Shown here in pieces: positions 27,337 to 35,961 of a DNA stretch of 64,000 nt (positions are counted from its first letter, which is position 1; every line of letters starts with the position of its first letter). This DNA is from CAILZL01 sp963748005. Lineage in GTDB: Bacteria > Pseudomonadota > Gammaproteobacteria > Steroidobacterales > Steroidobacteraceae. The notes below the pieces were generated by a model. The model did not search any database, was not told the origin of the DNA, and saw nothing but the letters and a program-made list of their open reading frames with translations. The DNA lies in NCBI GenBank assembly GCA_963748005.1, contig CAVVHH010000002.1, positions 62,001-126,000 of the forward strand, given 5' to 3'. The translations under genes and the position numbers were made by a program.

Positions 27337-27427
27337 GGCTTACAACCAGATCTGCCCATCAGGACACTTCGACTCCGCTCAGTGACCGAGTCGCTGATTC
27401 CGGTCACTGAGCGGAGTCGAAGTGTCC
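27337..27427 (+). repeat. Long palindromic repeat, copy 2
   Basis: Perfect 27-bp inverted repeat (27362-27388 and 27401-27427) with a 12-nt loop, in the same orientation as copy 1 on the other side of the epimerase gene. It differs from copy 1 at two stem positions, and each difference is matched on the opposite arm, so pairing is kept. Confidence 0.85.
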
Positions 27428-27511
27428 CCAGACAAGTACAGTTCCGCTCAGCAGCCGCGTACACAGTAAAGACCGCCTCATGCGCAAACTCTAGTATCAA
27501 TCAGCGCTTCC

Positions 27512-29140
27512 CTATCGGAACCTGCGTTGCTCGAACCACGCATCGAGGGCCATGACAGCTTGATCTCTGTCAGCGTCGTTCCAGCCAAACTCCGGTGCGG
27601 CAATCGCCGCACAACTGCGCAGAACTTCAATGCCGGGGTGTCCGGGTTCACCGATGCCGAGGCGACGCAACACCAGATCATCCAGGGTCAACGCCATCTC
27701 GTTGCGAATGGCGTGAATGATTTCTACGCCCCGCACCTCGGAACTCGCATGGATGGGTGCAAGCCACCCAGACTGCTCCAGACCCAATCCGGCTACCGCA
27801 AGCCATTGTTCGCCATAGCGCGCCACCAGACGCGTGCGGACGTCAGGATGCAGTTCGGCGGACTCGGTAGCGACATCATCAATCGATTTGTCGGGCTGCT
27901 GCGCCGGTGGCATTCGCCGCAACTGCTGCTGTACGCGCTGCAATACCGATTGCGACAACAGTGGCGCGCTGGTGAGCTTCTCGCCGACCACCACCACCAG
28001 GCCATCAAGGCCCGTTTCGTGCAGGCCAGATAAAAGCAGTGGCGACTTGCCAGGCAGTTTTGCTGTCGGCGCGTCTGTCGGCAGCAGGCCCCAATGCACC
28101 AGCGCCACATCTGCCATTGAAATGCCGGCTCGCGGCGCGACGCGCGCACATTCCTCGACGAATTGAGCCACGGCCCCGGTGGGCGGAAGCGCTGCATCGG
28201 CGGGATCGCGCACCGGCACATAGTCCGTGCCAATCATGGTGACGCCCCGCCATGGCACGAAGAACAATTCGCGGGTCGCGCGACGCAAGACTGCGGAACG
28301 ATCCGCTGCCTTGGTGTGCGAACTCAGCGCTACTGCAGCCTCCATACCCAGCGATCTGCGCAACACCACATTGAGGCCACCGAGCCAGGCACGGGGCAGT
28401 CTTCGTGCAACCGGTAGTTTGCCAAGCAGCCACTGACAACCGGGGCCGGTGGCATCTACGACCACGGCCGCACGGATATCGAAGGTGCGCCCGGACTGAC
28501 GATCCAGCGCCGTCACGCCATTTATCGCATGATCATTGCTTCGGTATTCGAGCGCCTCCACACGATTGGCCACGACTGCGCCTGCGTGTGTCGCCAATAG
28601 CAGGGGTTCGAGGGTCAGGCGGGCGGCATCCAGCGCCACCGCATCCCACCACAGTCCGCCCGCCAACGGCCGAACATCGGCAAGCGGTGCGATATGGCTC
28701 AGACAGGCATCTGCACTCAACAGCCGACCATGTGACAGCCGGGCAGAGGCGGTAACGCCCAGATTGCGATCGGCGGACACCACATCGTTGGCCAGCAGCG
28801 CCGGACCGAATATCCATGGACTGCGCGCGCCGCCGGCATGCAGTGGCATTACACAGGGCAGTGGCTGGACGAAACGCGGCCAGCGTCGTGCGAATTCACG
28901 ACGCGCCCGAATCGACGAACGCATGCGCGCGATGTCCAGATGCTGCAGATAGCGCAGTCCGCCGTGCAGGATTTTCAGGCTGTTGGCCGACGTCGCCGCG
29001 CCGAAATCATCGCGCTCGATCAATGCCACCTTGTACCCGGCTTGTGCCGCGCGCAGCGCCACCCATGCGCCGTGAATGCCGCCGCCGACGATCAGCAGAT
29101 CGAAGATCCCGGCCTCGAGCAATGCGACATCGCGCCGCAC
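27512..29140 (-). CDS. GlpD-like FAD-dependent oxidoreductase
   Basis: 542 residues. The N-terminal dinucleotide-binding motif LLIVGGGIHGAWVALRAAQAG is followed by ERDDFGAATSANSLKILHGGLRYLQ, the signature of glycerol-3-phosphate dehydrogenases of the GlpD/GlpA family, which oxidise glycerol-3-phosphate to dihydroxyacetone phosphate and pass electrons to quinone. Length and the C-terminal cap resemble GlpD. No glpF/K/R neighbours are present. It is the last gene of the ACP/ligase/PHP-methyltransferase operon, starting at a GTG three bases after the GT4 stop. A role on a glycerol- or hydroxyacid-like precursor is inferred. Confidence 0.83.
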   Translation of the reverse strand: MRRDVALLEAGIFDLLIVGGGIHGAWVALRAAQAGYKVALIERDDFGAATSANSLKILHGGLRYLQHLDIARMRSSIRARREFARRWPRFVQPLPCVMPLHAGGARSPWIFGPALLANDVVSADRNLGVTASARLSHGRLLSADACLSHIAPLADVRPLAGGLWWDAVALDAARLTLEPLLLATHAGAVVANRVEALEYRSNDHAINGVTALDRQSGRTFDIRAAVVVDATGPGCQWLLGKLPVARRLPRAWLGGLNVVLRRSLGMEAAVALSSHTKAADRSAVLRRATRELFFVPWRGVTMIGTDYVPVRDPADAALPPTGAVAQFVEECARVAPRAGISMADVALVHWGLLPTDAPTAKLPGKSPLLLSGLHETGLDGLVVVVGEKLTSAPLLSQSVLQRVQQQLRRMPPAQQPDKSIDDVATESAELHPDVRTRLVARYGEQWLAVAGLGLEQSGWLAPIHASSEVRGVEIIHAIRNEMALTLDDLVLRRLGIGEPGHPGIEVLRSCAAIAAPEFGWNDADRDQAVMALDAWFEQRRFR

Positions 29141-29143
29141 GCT

Positions 29144-30319
29144 CTAACCTTCCGCAACACGCTGGTAGGCAGCGCGCAGCTTTTCTCTGAATACGGGTAA
29201 TGAATATTCGCGTTCGGCTTTGGCGCGCGCTGCCACGCCGAGCGCTTGGCGACGAACCAGATCGCGTGCCAGTCGGCTCAATCCTTCGGCCATGGCTTCA
29301 GCCTCTGGCGCCACCAGTTCGGCACAATCGGCATCCAGGGCCTGAGTGTGCGACCGAATGTTGGTGGCGAGAATCGCCTTGCCGGATTGCATGTAGGAAT
29401 ACACCTTCATCGGTGTGTTCTGACCCAGCGTCCGGGGCGACACCAGCACATCGGCCTGGGCCAGATAGGCATTCAGGTGCGACACCGGTCGCGCGCCCAG
29501 AAAATGCATGCGCCCGGCGATGCCCAATGCCTGCGCGCGCGCCGTGTAGTGCGCAACATGGTCGGAGCGGCCACCGATCACCACCATGTGCAGATCAAGA
29601 TCAGGATGCAGGCGCGCCATGCCTTCCACCAGCAGATCGATGCCTTGATACTTTTCAAGATTGCCAACGTACAGACACAGCACCGAGTCCTGACCCACGC
29701 GCGCGCGCAAGGAATCGATTTCTCCACCTGGCTGCGCATCACCCCCCGTTGGTACATCCGGAAGTGGCACATCCGGGAGCACTATCACGCTGCGTGCATC
29801 GGGCTTCCACGGCCGGACTTTGGCAGCCAGGTCTTCGCACACTGCCAGCACCGCGCTGGAACGCATCACCGCGCCGCGTTCGAACAGCGACAAAAAACCG
29901 CGCAGCGGTCGCAGCACGCGCCACTTGTCGGTGAGCTGATCGGACAATGACGAGTCCATGTCGTAGATCAGCTTGCGTTTTGAGAACAGATTGAACACGG
30001 CCGCCGGAAACACGGCTTCCTCGACGGCGTGCACCACGTCATATCGTTCGCGAAACAGCTGCTGCACCATGCGCGTCACCAGCCACACATCGCACACCAG
30101 CTTCTGCCAGGAAATACCGATGGGTACGGCACCGATGCCGGGTGGACGACCCGCCCGCAACAAGCGCATGCCCGGAACGGTGATATCGGCGCCATCGTGG
30201 TACACCAGCAAGTCGACTTCGTGGCCAAAATCGCAGAGGGTCTCGGCCAGCAGGCGCACAGCAATGGGCGTGCCTCGCTCCTGATAGAAAGGTTGCGGTG
30301 CCACCAGCAGTATTTTCAT
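29144..30319 (-). CDS. Glycosyltransferase family 4
   Basis: GT-B enzyme of 391 residues. N-terminal MKILLVAPQPFYQERGTPIAVRLLAETL is the acceptor half. YVGNLEKYQGIDLLVEGMA and the C-terminal SPRTLGQNTPMKVYSYMQSGKAIL contain the donor-binding residues of GT4. It starts 10 bases after the PHP-methyltransferase gene and ends three bases before the FAD oxidoreductase gene, so the three are one unit. Donor unknown. Confidence 0.87.
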   Translation of the reverse strand: MKILLVAPQPFYQERGTPIAVRLLAETLCDFGHEVDLLVYHDGADITVPGMRLLRAGRPPGIGAVPIGISWQKLVCDVWLVTRMVQQLFRERYDVVHAVEEAVFPAAVFNLFSKRKLIYDMDSSLSDQLTDKWRVLRPLRGFLSLFERGAVMRSSAVLAVCEDLAAKVRPWKPDARSVIVLPDVPLPDVPTGGDAQPGGEIDSLRARVGQDSVLCLYVGNLEKYQGIDLLVEGMARLHPDLDLHMVVIGGRSDHVAHYTARAQALGIAGRMHFLGARPVSHLNAYLAQADVLVSPRTLGQNTPMKVYSYMQSGKAILATNIRSHTQALDADCAELVAPEAEAMAEGLSRLARDLVRRQALGVAARAKAEREYSLPVFREKLRAAYQRVAEG

Positions 30320-30329
30320 GTCCGCCAGT

Positions 30330-31871
30330 CTATCCCGGCTTCCGGTTCATGCGCAGGATCGCGGGCGAGCCGGCCAGTGCGGTCAATCCCAGCACTCGAA
30401 ACAGCGATTCTGCCCAGCGCAACGGCGCGACGGCCTTGCCGACGCGATGCACCACCATCGGCAGCAAGAATTGCTTTACTTCCCTGCCGAACACGAAGCC
30501 GTGCCGGGCGAATTCCGCGCACAACTCATCGCGCGAAAAGCTGGCATAGGTGCGAGTGTTGCCCTCAAGCGATTTCTTCAGACCAAACAGCCAGGGCGTC
30601 AACGCATTCAGACCCGAGTTGCAGGGGTAATCCAGCACCACCGCGTGACTCGCCACGCGACACATTTCCCCGACCAGTCGCTGCCAGTCGGGCACGTGTG
30701 ACAGCAGGCGCACGGCAATGACCAGATCAACGCCGCGATCCGCCAGTGGCAAGGCAAACAGTGGTGCGTTGAGGTATTCACAATCGCGATGACCATGCAG
30801 CTCGCGCAAATTGCGTTCGCACGCCGGATCGGTGCCATGCACCGTCACCTGCCAGCCCCACTCACGCAACGGACTGACCAGTTGCCCATGGCCGCCGCCC
30901 ACATCAAGGGCGCTGCCCGGTGGCAGATCCTTGAGGGCACGTCGCACTGCATCGGTCTGCACGCTCAGCAGGTAACGACCGGCCGAGCCACGGAACCGGC
31001 TGGCGTAGGCAGCCGACGAGGTTTCGATATCCGGCGTCTGATCGTTGTTCGCGCTCACGAGTGTGTCTTTCTGAGGCCCCACCTTGCTCATGCGCAGCGC
31101 CAGTTGGCTATGGAAGAATCGACCCATACTTTCACGTGTGCCATAGGGCCTGACCTCAGCAGACGTGGCAGCGAGCAATCTGGTAAGCAAAACACGCCAG
31201 GGCGCATCCTCGGGAAGCTGCCCATCGAGCCAGAATCCGGTGGCGCCGACTCGCTGCTCCGCATCTGGCAAAGGCAGTGGATCGGTTCCAGGCAACACCG
31301 GCCGGCCCTGCGACTCGGCCAATTCAAAGACCTTGGGTCGCGGCCAGAAGTACGGCCGCCCCGAATTGTCCCCCGCGAAGAGCTGCTGGCTGGCCGCGTT
31401 GCGCAACGCGCTGGCAACCAGCTCACCGCGACGACCCAGCCACTTGCCGACACCCCACGGCAGCACAGCGATTGCCTGCACCTTACGCACGGCTTCAAGA
31501 GTTGCGTCGAGAGATTGCCGGTCGGCGATCCGCGTAGTCGTTCCGAGTGCAAGCACCTCGATCCCCTCGGTCGTGACGATCTGGCGACCGGCTACCACGA
31601 TCAGGCTGGCGTCAGAACTTGTGGCACGCAGACAAACCGCTTCGCCGGGAATGCGCGATAGCAACCAGTCTCCGCACTGTTCAGGCACCGGCTTGTCGGC
31701 AACGGACTGAAACCAGTCCATCTGCGCCATTTCCGTCAGCAGCAATACACCCTGCCAGCGAGCTGCGTGCAGTTGCTTCGCGGCAGTACTGAAATTGCGG
31801 GCTGCGGCATCGAACAGACCAGCGACATTCGCAACCGGGTGCACGTGCACATGGGCATCTACCAGAATCAT
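30330..31871 (-). CDS. PHP-like metal-dependent hydrolase fused to SAM methyltransferase
   Basis: 513 residues in a single uninterrupted frame. Residues 1 to about 245 look like a PHP/amidohydrolase TIM-barrel: VDAHVHVHP at 4-12, VLPWGVGKW at 136-144, GDNSGRP at 167-173 and GTDPLPLP at 195-202. After a linker, about 285-510 is a class I SAM-dependent methyltransferase with motif I ALDVGGGHGQL at 321-331, CEYLNAPLFALPLADRGVDLV and LSHVPDW. The start ATG overlaps the stop of the AMP-ligase gene (ATGA). An internal ATG at residue 261 has no ribosome binding site, so a true fusion is likely. Substrates of both halves are unknown. Confidence 0.8.
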   Translation of the reverse strand: MILVDAHVHVHPVANVAGLFDAAARNFSTAAKQLHAARWQGVLLLTEMAQMDWFQSVADKPVPEQCGDWLLSRIPGEAVCLRATSSDASLIVVAGRQIVTTEGIEVLALGTTTRIADRQSLDATLEAVRKVQAIAVLPWGVGKWLGRRGELVASALRNAASQQLFAGDNSGRPYFWPRPKVFELAESQGRPVLPGTDPLPLPDAEQRVGATGFWLDGQLPEDAPWRVLLTRLLAATSAEVRPYGTRESMGRFFHSQLALRMSKVGPQKDTLVSANNDQTPDIETSSAAYASRFRGSAGRYLLSVQTDAVRRALKDLPPGSALDVGGGHGQLVSPLREWGWQVTVHGTDPACERNLRELHGHRDCEYLNAPLFALPLADRGVDLVIAVRLLSHVPDWQRLVGEMCRVASHAVVLDYPCNSGLNALTPWLFGLKKSLEGNTRTYASFSRDELCAEFARHGFVFGREVKQFLLPMVVHRVGKAVAPLRWAESLFRVLGLTALAGSPAILRMNRKPG

Positions 31872-33214
31872 TGCTGGGTTCCGGATCGAAGCGCCTTCTG
31901 ACGGTCATTAACCATGGCTGTTGTAACGAAGTCGATCTTCACCGGCACTTTGTATGCCGCCAGCTGCTCGCGGCAACGAGTGCGAATGGACCTGGCCGCC
32001 TGCTTGCTATCGGCGCCTTCAACCAGCGCGACGCGCGCAGTAACAATCTGGCCCAGCAGCACATGCCGTTCACCGCTGACCACGGCTTCGCGTACCTCGG
32101 GAAGACTCAAGATCACCTGCTCGACTTCAGAGGGAGCCACCTTTTCGCCACCCACATTGATGACTTCCGATGACCGTCCGCGAAACCTGATCCATTCACC
32201 GTCAGTGTCCACCAGATCGCCGGTGCAATACCAGCCATCGGCATCGACGGGTGAAGGCGCGTTCAGATAACCGAGAATGGTGCCTTCGCTGCGCACCCAC
32301 AGCACATCGTCCACTACTCTGGTTTCCACACCGTCGCGTTTGAGCCGCAGCCACAGGCTGTCCTTGCCGCGCGATTCGCTGCGCGGCGCCCCGAGCTCGG
32401 TGCTGCCGTACTTCTGCATGATCTGCAGCGCAGCAAAACGTTCGTTCAATCGGGCCAGCGTGCCGGGATCCATGGGCTCCGAGCCATAGGTGATGATTTT
32501 CAGACTTGCCAGACTGTAGTCGGCAGTCTCCGCCAGACACAACAGGCGCAGGAAGCTGGGTGAGGCGGGTAGCACTTCAACGCCCGCGCGATCGATCAGG
32601 GCGCAGATCGAGGCGGGGTCACGGCTGCGTGTCACCACCAGCACACCCCCACTCGATAGCGTGTAAAACAAGGTATCCATACCAGCGACGTGATCGAACA
32701 GCAGGAACCCCAGGGTTCTGAAGCGCCGGCCCGCTTTCTGGAACTTGGCAAGAAAGCGTTCCAGGCTCTGCACAGCGGCCTTGGGTCGTCCGGTGGAACC
32801 GGAGGTGAAGATGACTACGCCTGCGTCCTGATTCGCACGCAACCGGTCAAGCAGCTCATGATGTGCAGGTTCGGCCTGCGCCTGCCATTCGTAAGCACCG
32901 TCGTCGTGGATCTCCAGCAAACCACTGGCGCAGCAGTCCTTGAGATAAGGCTGCGGATCGCGATCCCGGGGAATCAGCGCTGCGACTGCACCACGCGCAA
33001 ACAGGGCCAGCAATGCTGCGATGGAGTCAATCGAATAATCGGCGCGCAGGCCAACCACAGCGCCGGGATGAACATCCAGCTGTTCCATGCGGGACTGCCA
33101 GACGTCAAACGTGGTTAGCAAGTCATCATAGCTGTAGGTCCTGCCATCGCAGTACAAACAAGGCATGCCGGCAAAGCCGCGCAACTTGTTCAACAGCAGA
33201 TTGAAGCGACTCAT
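31868..33214 (-). CDS. AMP-forming acyl/aryl ligase (ANL superfamily)
   Basis: 448 residues from MSRFNLLL. Adenylation core motifs are present: VIFTSGSTGRPKAAVQS (A3), KYGSTELGAP (A5), YCTGDLVD (A7), FRGRSSEVINVGGEKVAPSE (A8), and the C-terminal catalytic Lys in NDRQKALRSG (A10). It should activate a carboxylic acid as an adenylate and load it on CoA or, given its neighbour, on the acyl carrier protein encoded two genes upstream. At 448 residues it is shorter than most fatty acyl-CoA synthetases and nearer to DltA-like or aryl-ligase sizes. The start at 33214 is 17 bases after the SDR stop. Confidence 0.87.
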   Translation of the reverse strand: MSRFNLLLNKLRGFAGMPCLYCDGRTYSYDDLLTTFDVWQSRMEQLDVHPGAVVGLRADYSIDSIAALLALFARGAVAALIPRDRDPQPYLKDCCASGLLEIHDDGAYEWQAQAEPAHHELLDRLRANQDAGVVIFTSGSTGRPKAAVQSLERFLAKFQKAGRRFRTLGFLLFDHVAGMDTLFYTLSSGGVLVVTRSRDPASICALIDRAGVEVLPASPSFLRLLCLAETADYSLASLKIITYGSEPMDPGTLARLNERFAALQIMQKYGSTELGAPRSESRGKDSLWLRLKRDGVETRVVDDVLWVRSEGTILGYLNAPSPVDADGWYCTGDLVDTDGEWIRFRGRSSEVINVGGEKVAPSEVEQVILSLPEVREAVVSGERHVLLGQIVTARVALVEGADSKQAARSIRTRCREQLAAYKVPVKIDFVTTAMVNDRQKALRSGTQQ

Positions 33215-33230
33215 GGCAGCGCCACGCCTG

Positions 33231-33932
33231 TCAACTGATTCCGCCCAGGAAGAGGGTCTGGCCGGTGATGAAGTCGCTGTCCCGGGAGATGAAGAAGTCG
33301 ATGACATTGGCGATGTCGCGATGTTCACCCATGCGCTTGATCGCCTGGGTGCCAATCAACGCATCCATCTTGTGCTTGGGCACGGTACGGATCAGGTCGG
33401 TCATTACCGGGGTTGGGCCAACGGCATTCACGGTCACATTGAAGGGCGCCAGCTCGCGCGCCGCAATGCGCGTGAATGACTCGACCGCAGCCTTCGATGC
33501 GGCATAGCCGGCCTCACCTTCGAGATTGAGTGGTGTTGCCACGGTCGCAAAGTTGACGATGCGGCCGTATTTGGCCGACATCATGACTTTCGCCACCTCA
33601 CGCATGGCGATAAACGTGCCAAAGACATTGGTTGAAAAAATGCGCTGCACAGTCGACAGTGGCGTCAAGGCCAGATGATTCATGGAGGCAATGCCGGCAT
33701 TGTTGATCAGCACCGCAATGCCACCCAGCTTTTTCTGGACATCGCGAATCATGGCGATCATCGCCTTTTCATCAGCAACATCGGCAAGGTAGTGGTGATA
33801 GTTGTCCGGCATCGGACCATCGAACGCCTCCCGGCTGCAGCCGGCAACGATGTAGCCCCTGGCCAGATAGTAATCCACGAGATACCGGCCAATCCCCTTG
33901 CGCGTGCCGGTAATCAACATGACCTCAGGCAT
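33231..33932 (-). CDS. Short-chain dehydrogenase/reductase, FabG-like
   Basis: 233 residues. The cofactor motif ITGTRKGIGRYL is N-terminal, followed by NNAGIAS. The catalytic Tyr-x3-Lys is YAASK. The position normally occupied by the catalytic Ser (13 residues before the Tyr) is Thr in NFATVAT, which keeps a hydroxyl but is unusual. In this setting it probably reduces a carbonyl on an ACP-bound or free precursor. The ATG at 33932 overlaps the ACP gene by eight bases and has AGGTGGG upstream. Confidence 0.86.
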   Translation of the reverse strand: MPEVMLITGTRKGIGRYLVDYYLARGYIVAGCSREAFDGPMPDNYHHYLADVADEKAMIAMIRDVQKKLGGIAVLINNAGIASMNHLALTPLSTVQRIFSTNVFGTFIAMREVAKVMMSAKYGRIVNFATVATPLNLEGEAGYAASKAAVESFTRIAARELAPFNVTVNAVGPTPVMTDLIRTVPKHKMDALIGTQAIKRMGEHRDIANVIDFFISRDSDFITGQTLFLGGIS

Positions 33933-34224
33933 TGGCGGCACCCACCTGCTCCTGCAGGAATGCGCTCAACGTACCGACGGTGCGGAACGGGCTACTGCGT
34001 CGCGACATGGCCAACTCGTCCGCCAGCACCACCTGCTTGCCGAACACATCTTCCGCCTGGCGCTCGATGTCCGCGATCAGACGCACCAGCGTCAGCGAGT
34101 CCACCCCCTGATCGCCACCGAACAGCGGACTGTCCGCCGTCACCTTGCGCAGCTGGTCGTAGCCCAGCTCATCAGCCAGTTCTTCGACCGCTGTTTTCAC
34201 GACTTCAAATGCTCTGTCACTCAT
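33925..34224 (-). CDS. Acyl carrier protein
   Basis: 99-residue ACP. The phosphopantetheine attachment Ser is Ser43 in GGDQGVDSLTLVRL. It is longer than housekeeping AcpP and divergent from it (FGG in place of the usual LGxDSLD context), so it is a specialised carrier. It overlaps the genes on both sides (hexapeptide acyltransferase by eight bases, SDR by eight bases). The downstream AMP-ligase is the obvious loading enzyme, and the upstream LbetaH acyltransferase a candidate acceptor-side enzyme. Confidence 0.9.
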   Translation of the reverse strand: MSDRAFEVVKTAVEELADELGYDQLRKVTADSPLFGGDQGVDSLTLVRLIADIERQAEDVFGKQVVLADELAMSRRSSPFRTVGTLSAFLQEQVGAANA

Positions 34225-34810
34225 CTACCGCACTCATCTTTGATTCACGACGTTGAAGGATAACCTTTGCGGGATTGCCCTGGATGATGGAATTCGGCGG
34301 AAAGCGGCGATTGACCAGGCTGTTGGCAACCACGATCGAGTTCTCGCCGATCACCGAGCCATCAAGTATGACCGAATTGGCGCCAATCCAGACATTGCGT
34401 CCGATGCGGATCCCGACTGACGTATGTCCCTGCTGCTCAAGGGGCACACCAAGCGTTTCATACCTGTAGTTGCTGGCAATCACCACCACATTCGGACCAC
34501 AAATCACGTGGTCGCCCATCTCGATGCCACCGGCCCCTGCCGATATGAAACATCCCGTGCCGAAACCGCAATGATTTCCCGTAACCAGGGGCCCGTCGGT
34601 TACCTTAATCTTGGTGAACGAGCTGACGGTATTGCGTCGACCCAGTTGCAAGTTCGGCGATAGCTCGACTTCCGCACGGGTACTGATGCCGGTTCGCCAG
34701 CGCACGAACGCATATAGCGATACCACGAACGCCGGCACCAGGAACCGTCGAACGATCAACCCCATGCTGCGCAATCCGGATGCAGCAACAGGCTGCCCTT
34801 GATGACTCAT
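34217..34810 (-). CDS. LbetaH (hexapeptide-repeat) acyltransferase with N-terminal membrane helix
   Basis: 197 residues. One hydrophobic segment (IVRRFLVPAFVVSLYAFV) near the N-terminus is followed by left-handed beta-helix hexapeptides and the family C-terminus RIGRNVWIGANSVILDGSVIG to IIQGNPAKVI, as in maltose/galactoside O-acetyltransferases and WbbJ. The catalytic His is probably the one in GNHCGFG or the following coil. ATG at 34810 (MSHQGQP) is preceded by GAGCAAG; a GTG at 34831 is possible. As the first gene of the ACP operon it may use ACP-bound rather than CoA-bound acyl groups (inference). Confidence 0.85.
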   Translation of the reverse strand: MSHQGQPVAASGLRSMGLIVRRFLVPAFVVSLYAFVRWRTGISTRAEVELSPNLQLGRRNTVSSFTKIKVTDGPLVTGNHCGFGTGCFISAGAGGIEMGDHVICGPNVVVIASNYRYETLGVPLEQQGHTSVGIRIGRNVWIGANSVILDGSVIGENSIVVANSLVNRRFPPNSIIQGNPAKVILQRRESKMSAVDE

Positions 34811-34831
34811 GTCTTGCTCAACTGTCTTCAC

Positions 34832-34976
34832 CGGTTAGAATACTGCCACGCAATAATTACGCTATCTGGACCAAAGTCACACTCTTTGGCCCATTAGGTC
34901 GGTATCTTGCATAACTCTTGCACCAGCCGAAAAGGCAATCCCGTACCTTGAGTGGAAGAATGGACAAGGTTTCCCC
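34832..34976. promoter_or_regulatory. Divergent promoter region
   Basis: 145 bases separate the ACP operon (minus) from the GT2 operon (plus), so both promoters must lie here or inside the genes. I could not assign -35/-10 pairs with confidence. Confidence 0.4.
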
Positions 34977-35948
34977 GTGACAGACCCGACACGCCCCCGG
35001 CTTTCCATCATCGTGCCGTTTTACAACGAAGAAGAAAACATCAGGCGCATGCACGCAGCCATTGTAAGCGCCATCGAACCACTGGCGATGCCCTTCGAAA
35101 TGGTGTTTGTCGACGATGGTAGCAAGGACCAGACCGCGACCTTGGCCGTGGATATTGCCCGCACCGACCCACGCGTGCGGTTCGTCCGCTTCCGGCGCAA
35201 CTATGGCCAGACACCCGCCATGGCCGCTGGTATCGAGCATGCCCAGGGCGAGATACTGATTACCATGGACGGCGATCTGCAGAATGATCCGGGCGACATT
35301 CAAAACTTCCTGAGCAAGATCGACGAAGGTTATGACATCGTGGTGGGCTGGCGCTTCAACCGCCAGGACAAACTGATTTCGCGCAAGATCCCGTCGCGCA
35401 TCGCCAACCGACTCATTGGCAAGGTGACCGGCGTGCCGATCAAGGACAATGGTTGCTCGCTCAAGGCATTTCGCGCGTCGCTGATCAAGAAGATCCCCCT
35501 GTATTCCGAAATGCATCGCTTTATTCCCGCCATGGCATCCATCGCTGGTCCACGCATCGCCGAAATCAAGGTACGCCATCATGCACGCCAGTTCGGACAG
35601 TCCAAGTATGGCTTGTCACGCATCTACAAAGTGCTGCTCGATCTGCTGGTGATCAAGACGGTGTCGTCCTTTACGTCGCGACCGCTGTTATGGTTCACGC
35701 TACTGGCCATGCCGCTGGCGCTGATCGGCTCGCTGGTGCTGCTGGACGCGCTGTGGTTCTGGGCGACAACGACCGGCCCGATGCCGCTGCCAACCGCCGG
35801 CACCGGCCTGTTGCTGCTGATGGCCTCCGGCATGCTGGTAGGCAGCGGCGCAATCGGCGAATTGATCTACAAACTTGGCGATATTCGCGAACAGGAATTT
35901 GCTGGCCTGACCCAGCGTGTCTGGGGCGCGGACCCGGCTGGCGAGTAA
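34977..35948 (+). CDS. GT2 polyprenyl-phosphate glycosyltransferase (GtrB/ArnC type)
   Basis: 323 residues. The GT-A domain contains SIIVPFYNEEENI, FVDDGSKDQT (D46-D47) and the metal-binding MDGDLQNDP (DGD at 98-100). Two membrane helices at about 235-260 and 268-295 follow, as in GtrB, ArnC and DPM1-like synthases that make undecaprenyl-phosphate sugars. It starts at GTG 34977 and heads an operon with two more GT2 genes and a GtrA gene. Confidence 0.88.
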   Translation: MTDPTRPRLSIIVPFYNEEENIRRMHAAIVSAIEPLAMPFEMVFVDDGSKDQTATLAVDIARTDPRVRFVRFRRNYGQTPAMAAGIEHAQGEILITMDGDLQNDPGDIQNFLSKIDEGYDIVVGWRFNRQDKLISRKIPSRIANRLIGKVTGVPIKDNGCSLKAFRASLIKKIPLYSEMHRFIPAMASIAGPRIAEIKVRHHARQFGQSKYGLSRIYKVLLDLLVIKTVSSFTSRPLLWFTLLAMPLALIGSLVLLDALWFWATTTGPMPLPTAGTGLLLLMASGMLVGSGAIGELIYKLGDIREQEFAGLTQRVWGADPAGE

Positions 35949-35961
35949 AGTGCGGACACTC

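Noticed and set aside
26090..27427. CRISPR array from the repeated palindromes
   Set aside because: Only two copies, separated by a whole gene, and no cas genes.
30330..31091. Separate methyltransferase gene starting at the internal ATG of the PHP fusion
   Set aside because: No ribosome binding site precedes that ATG and the frame is continuous with the PHP domain.
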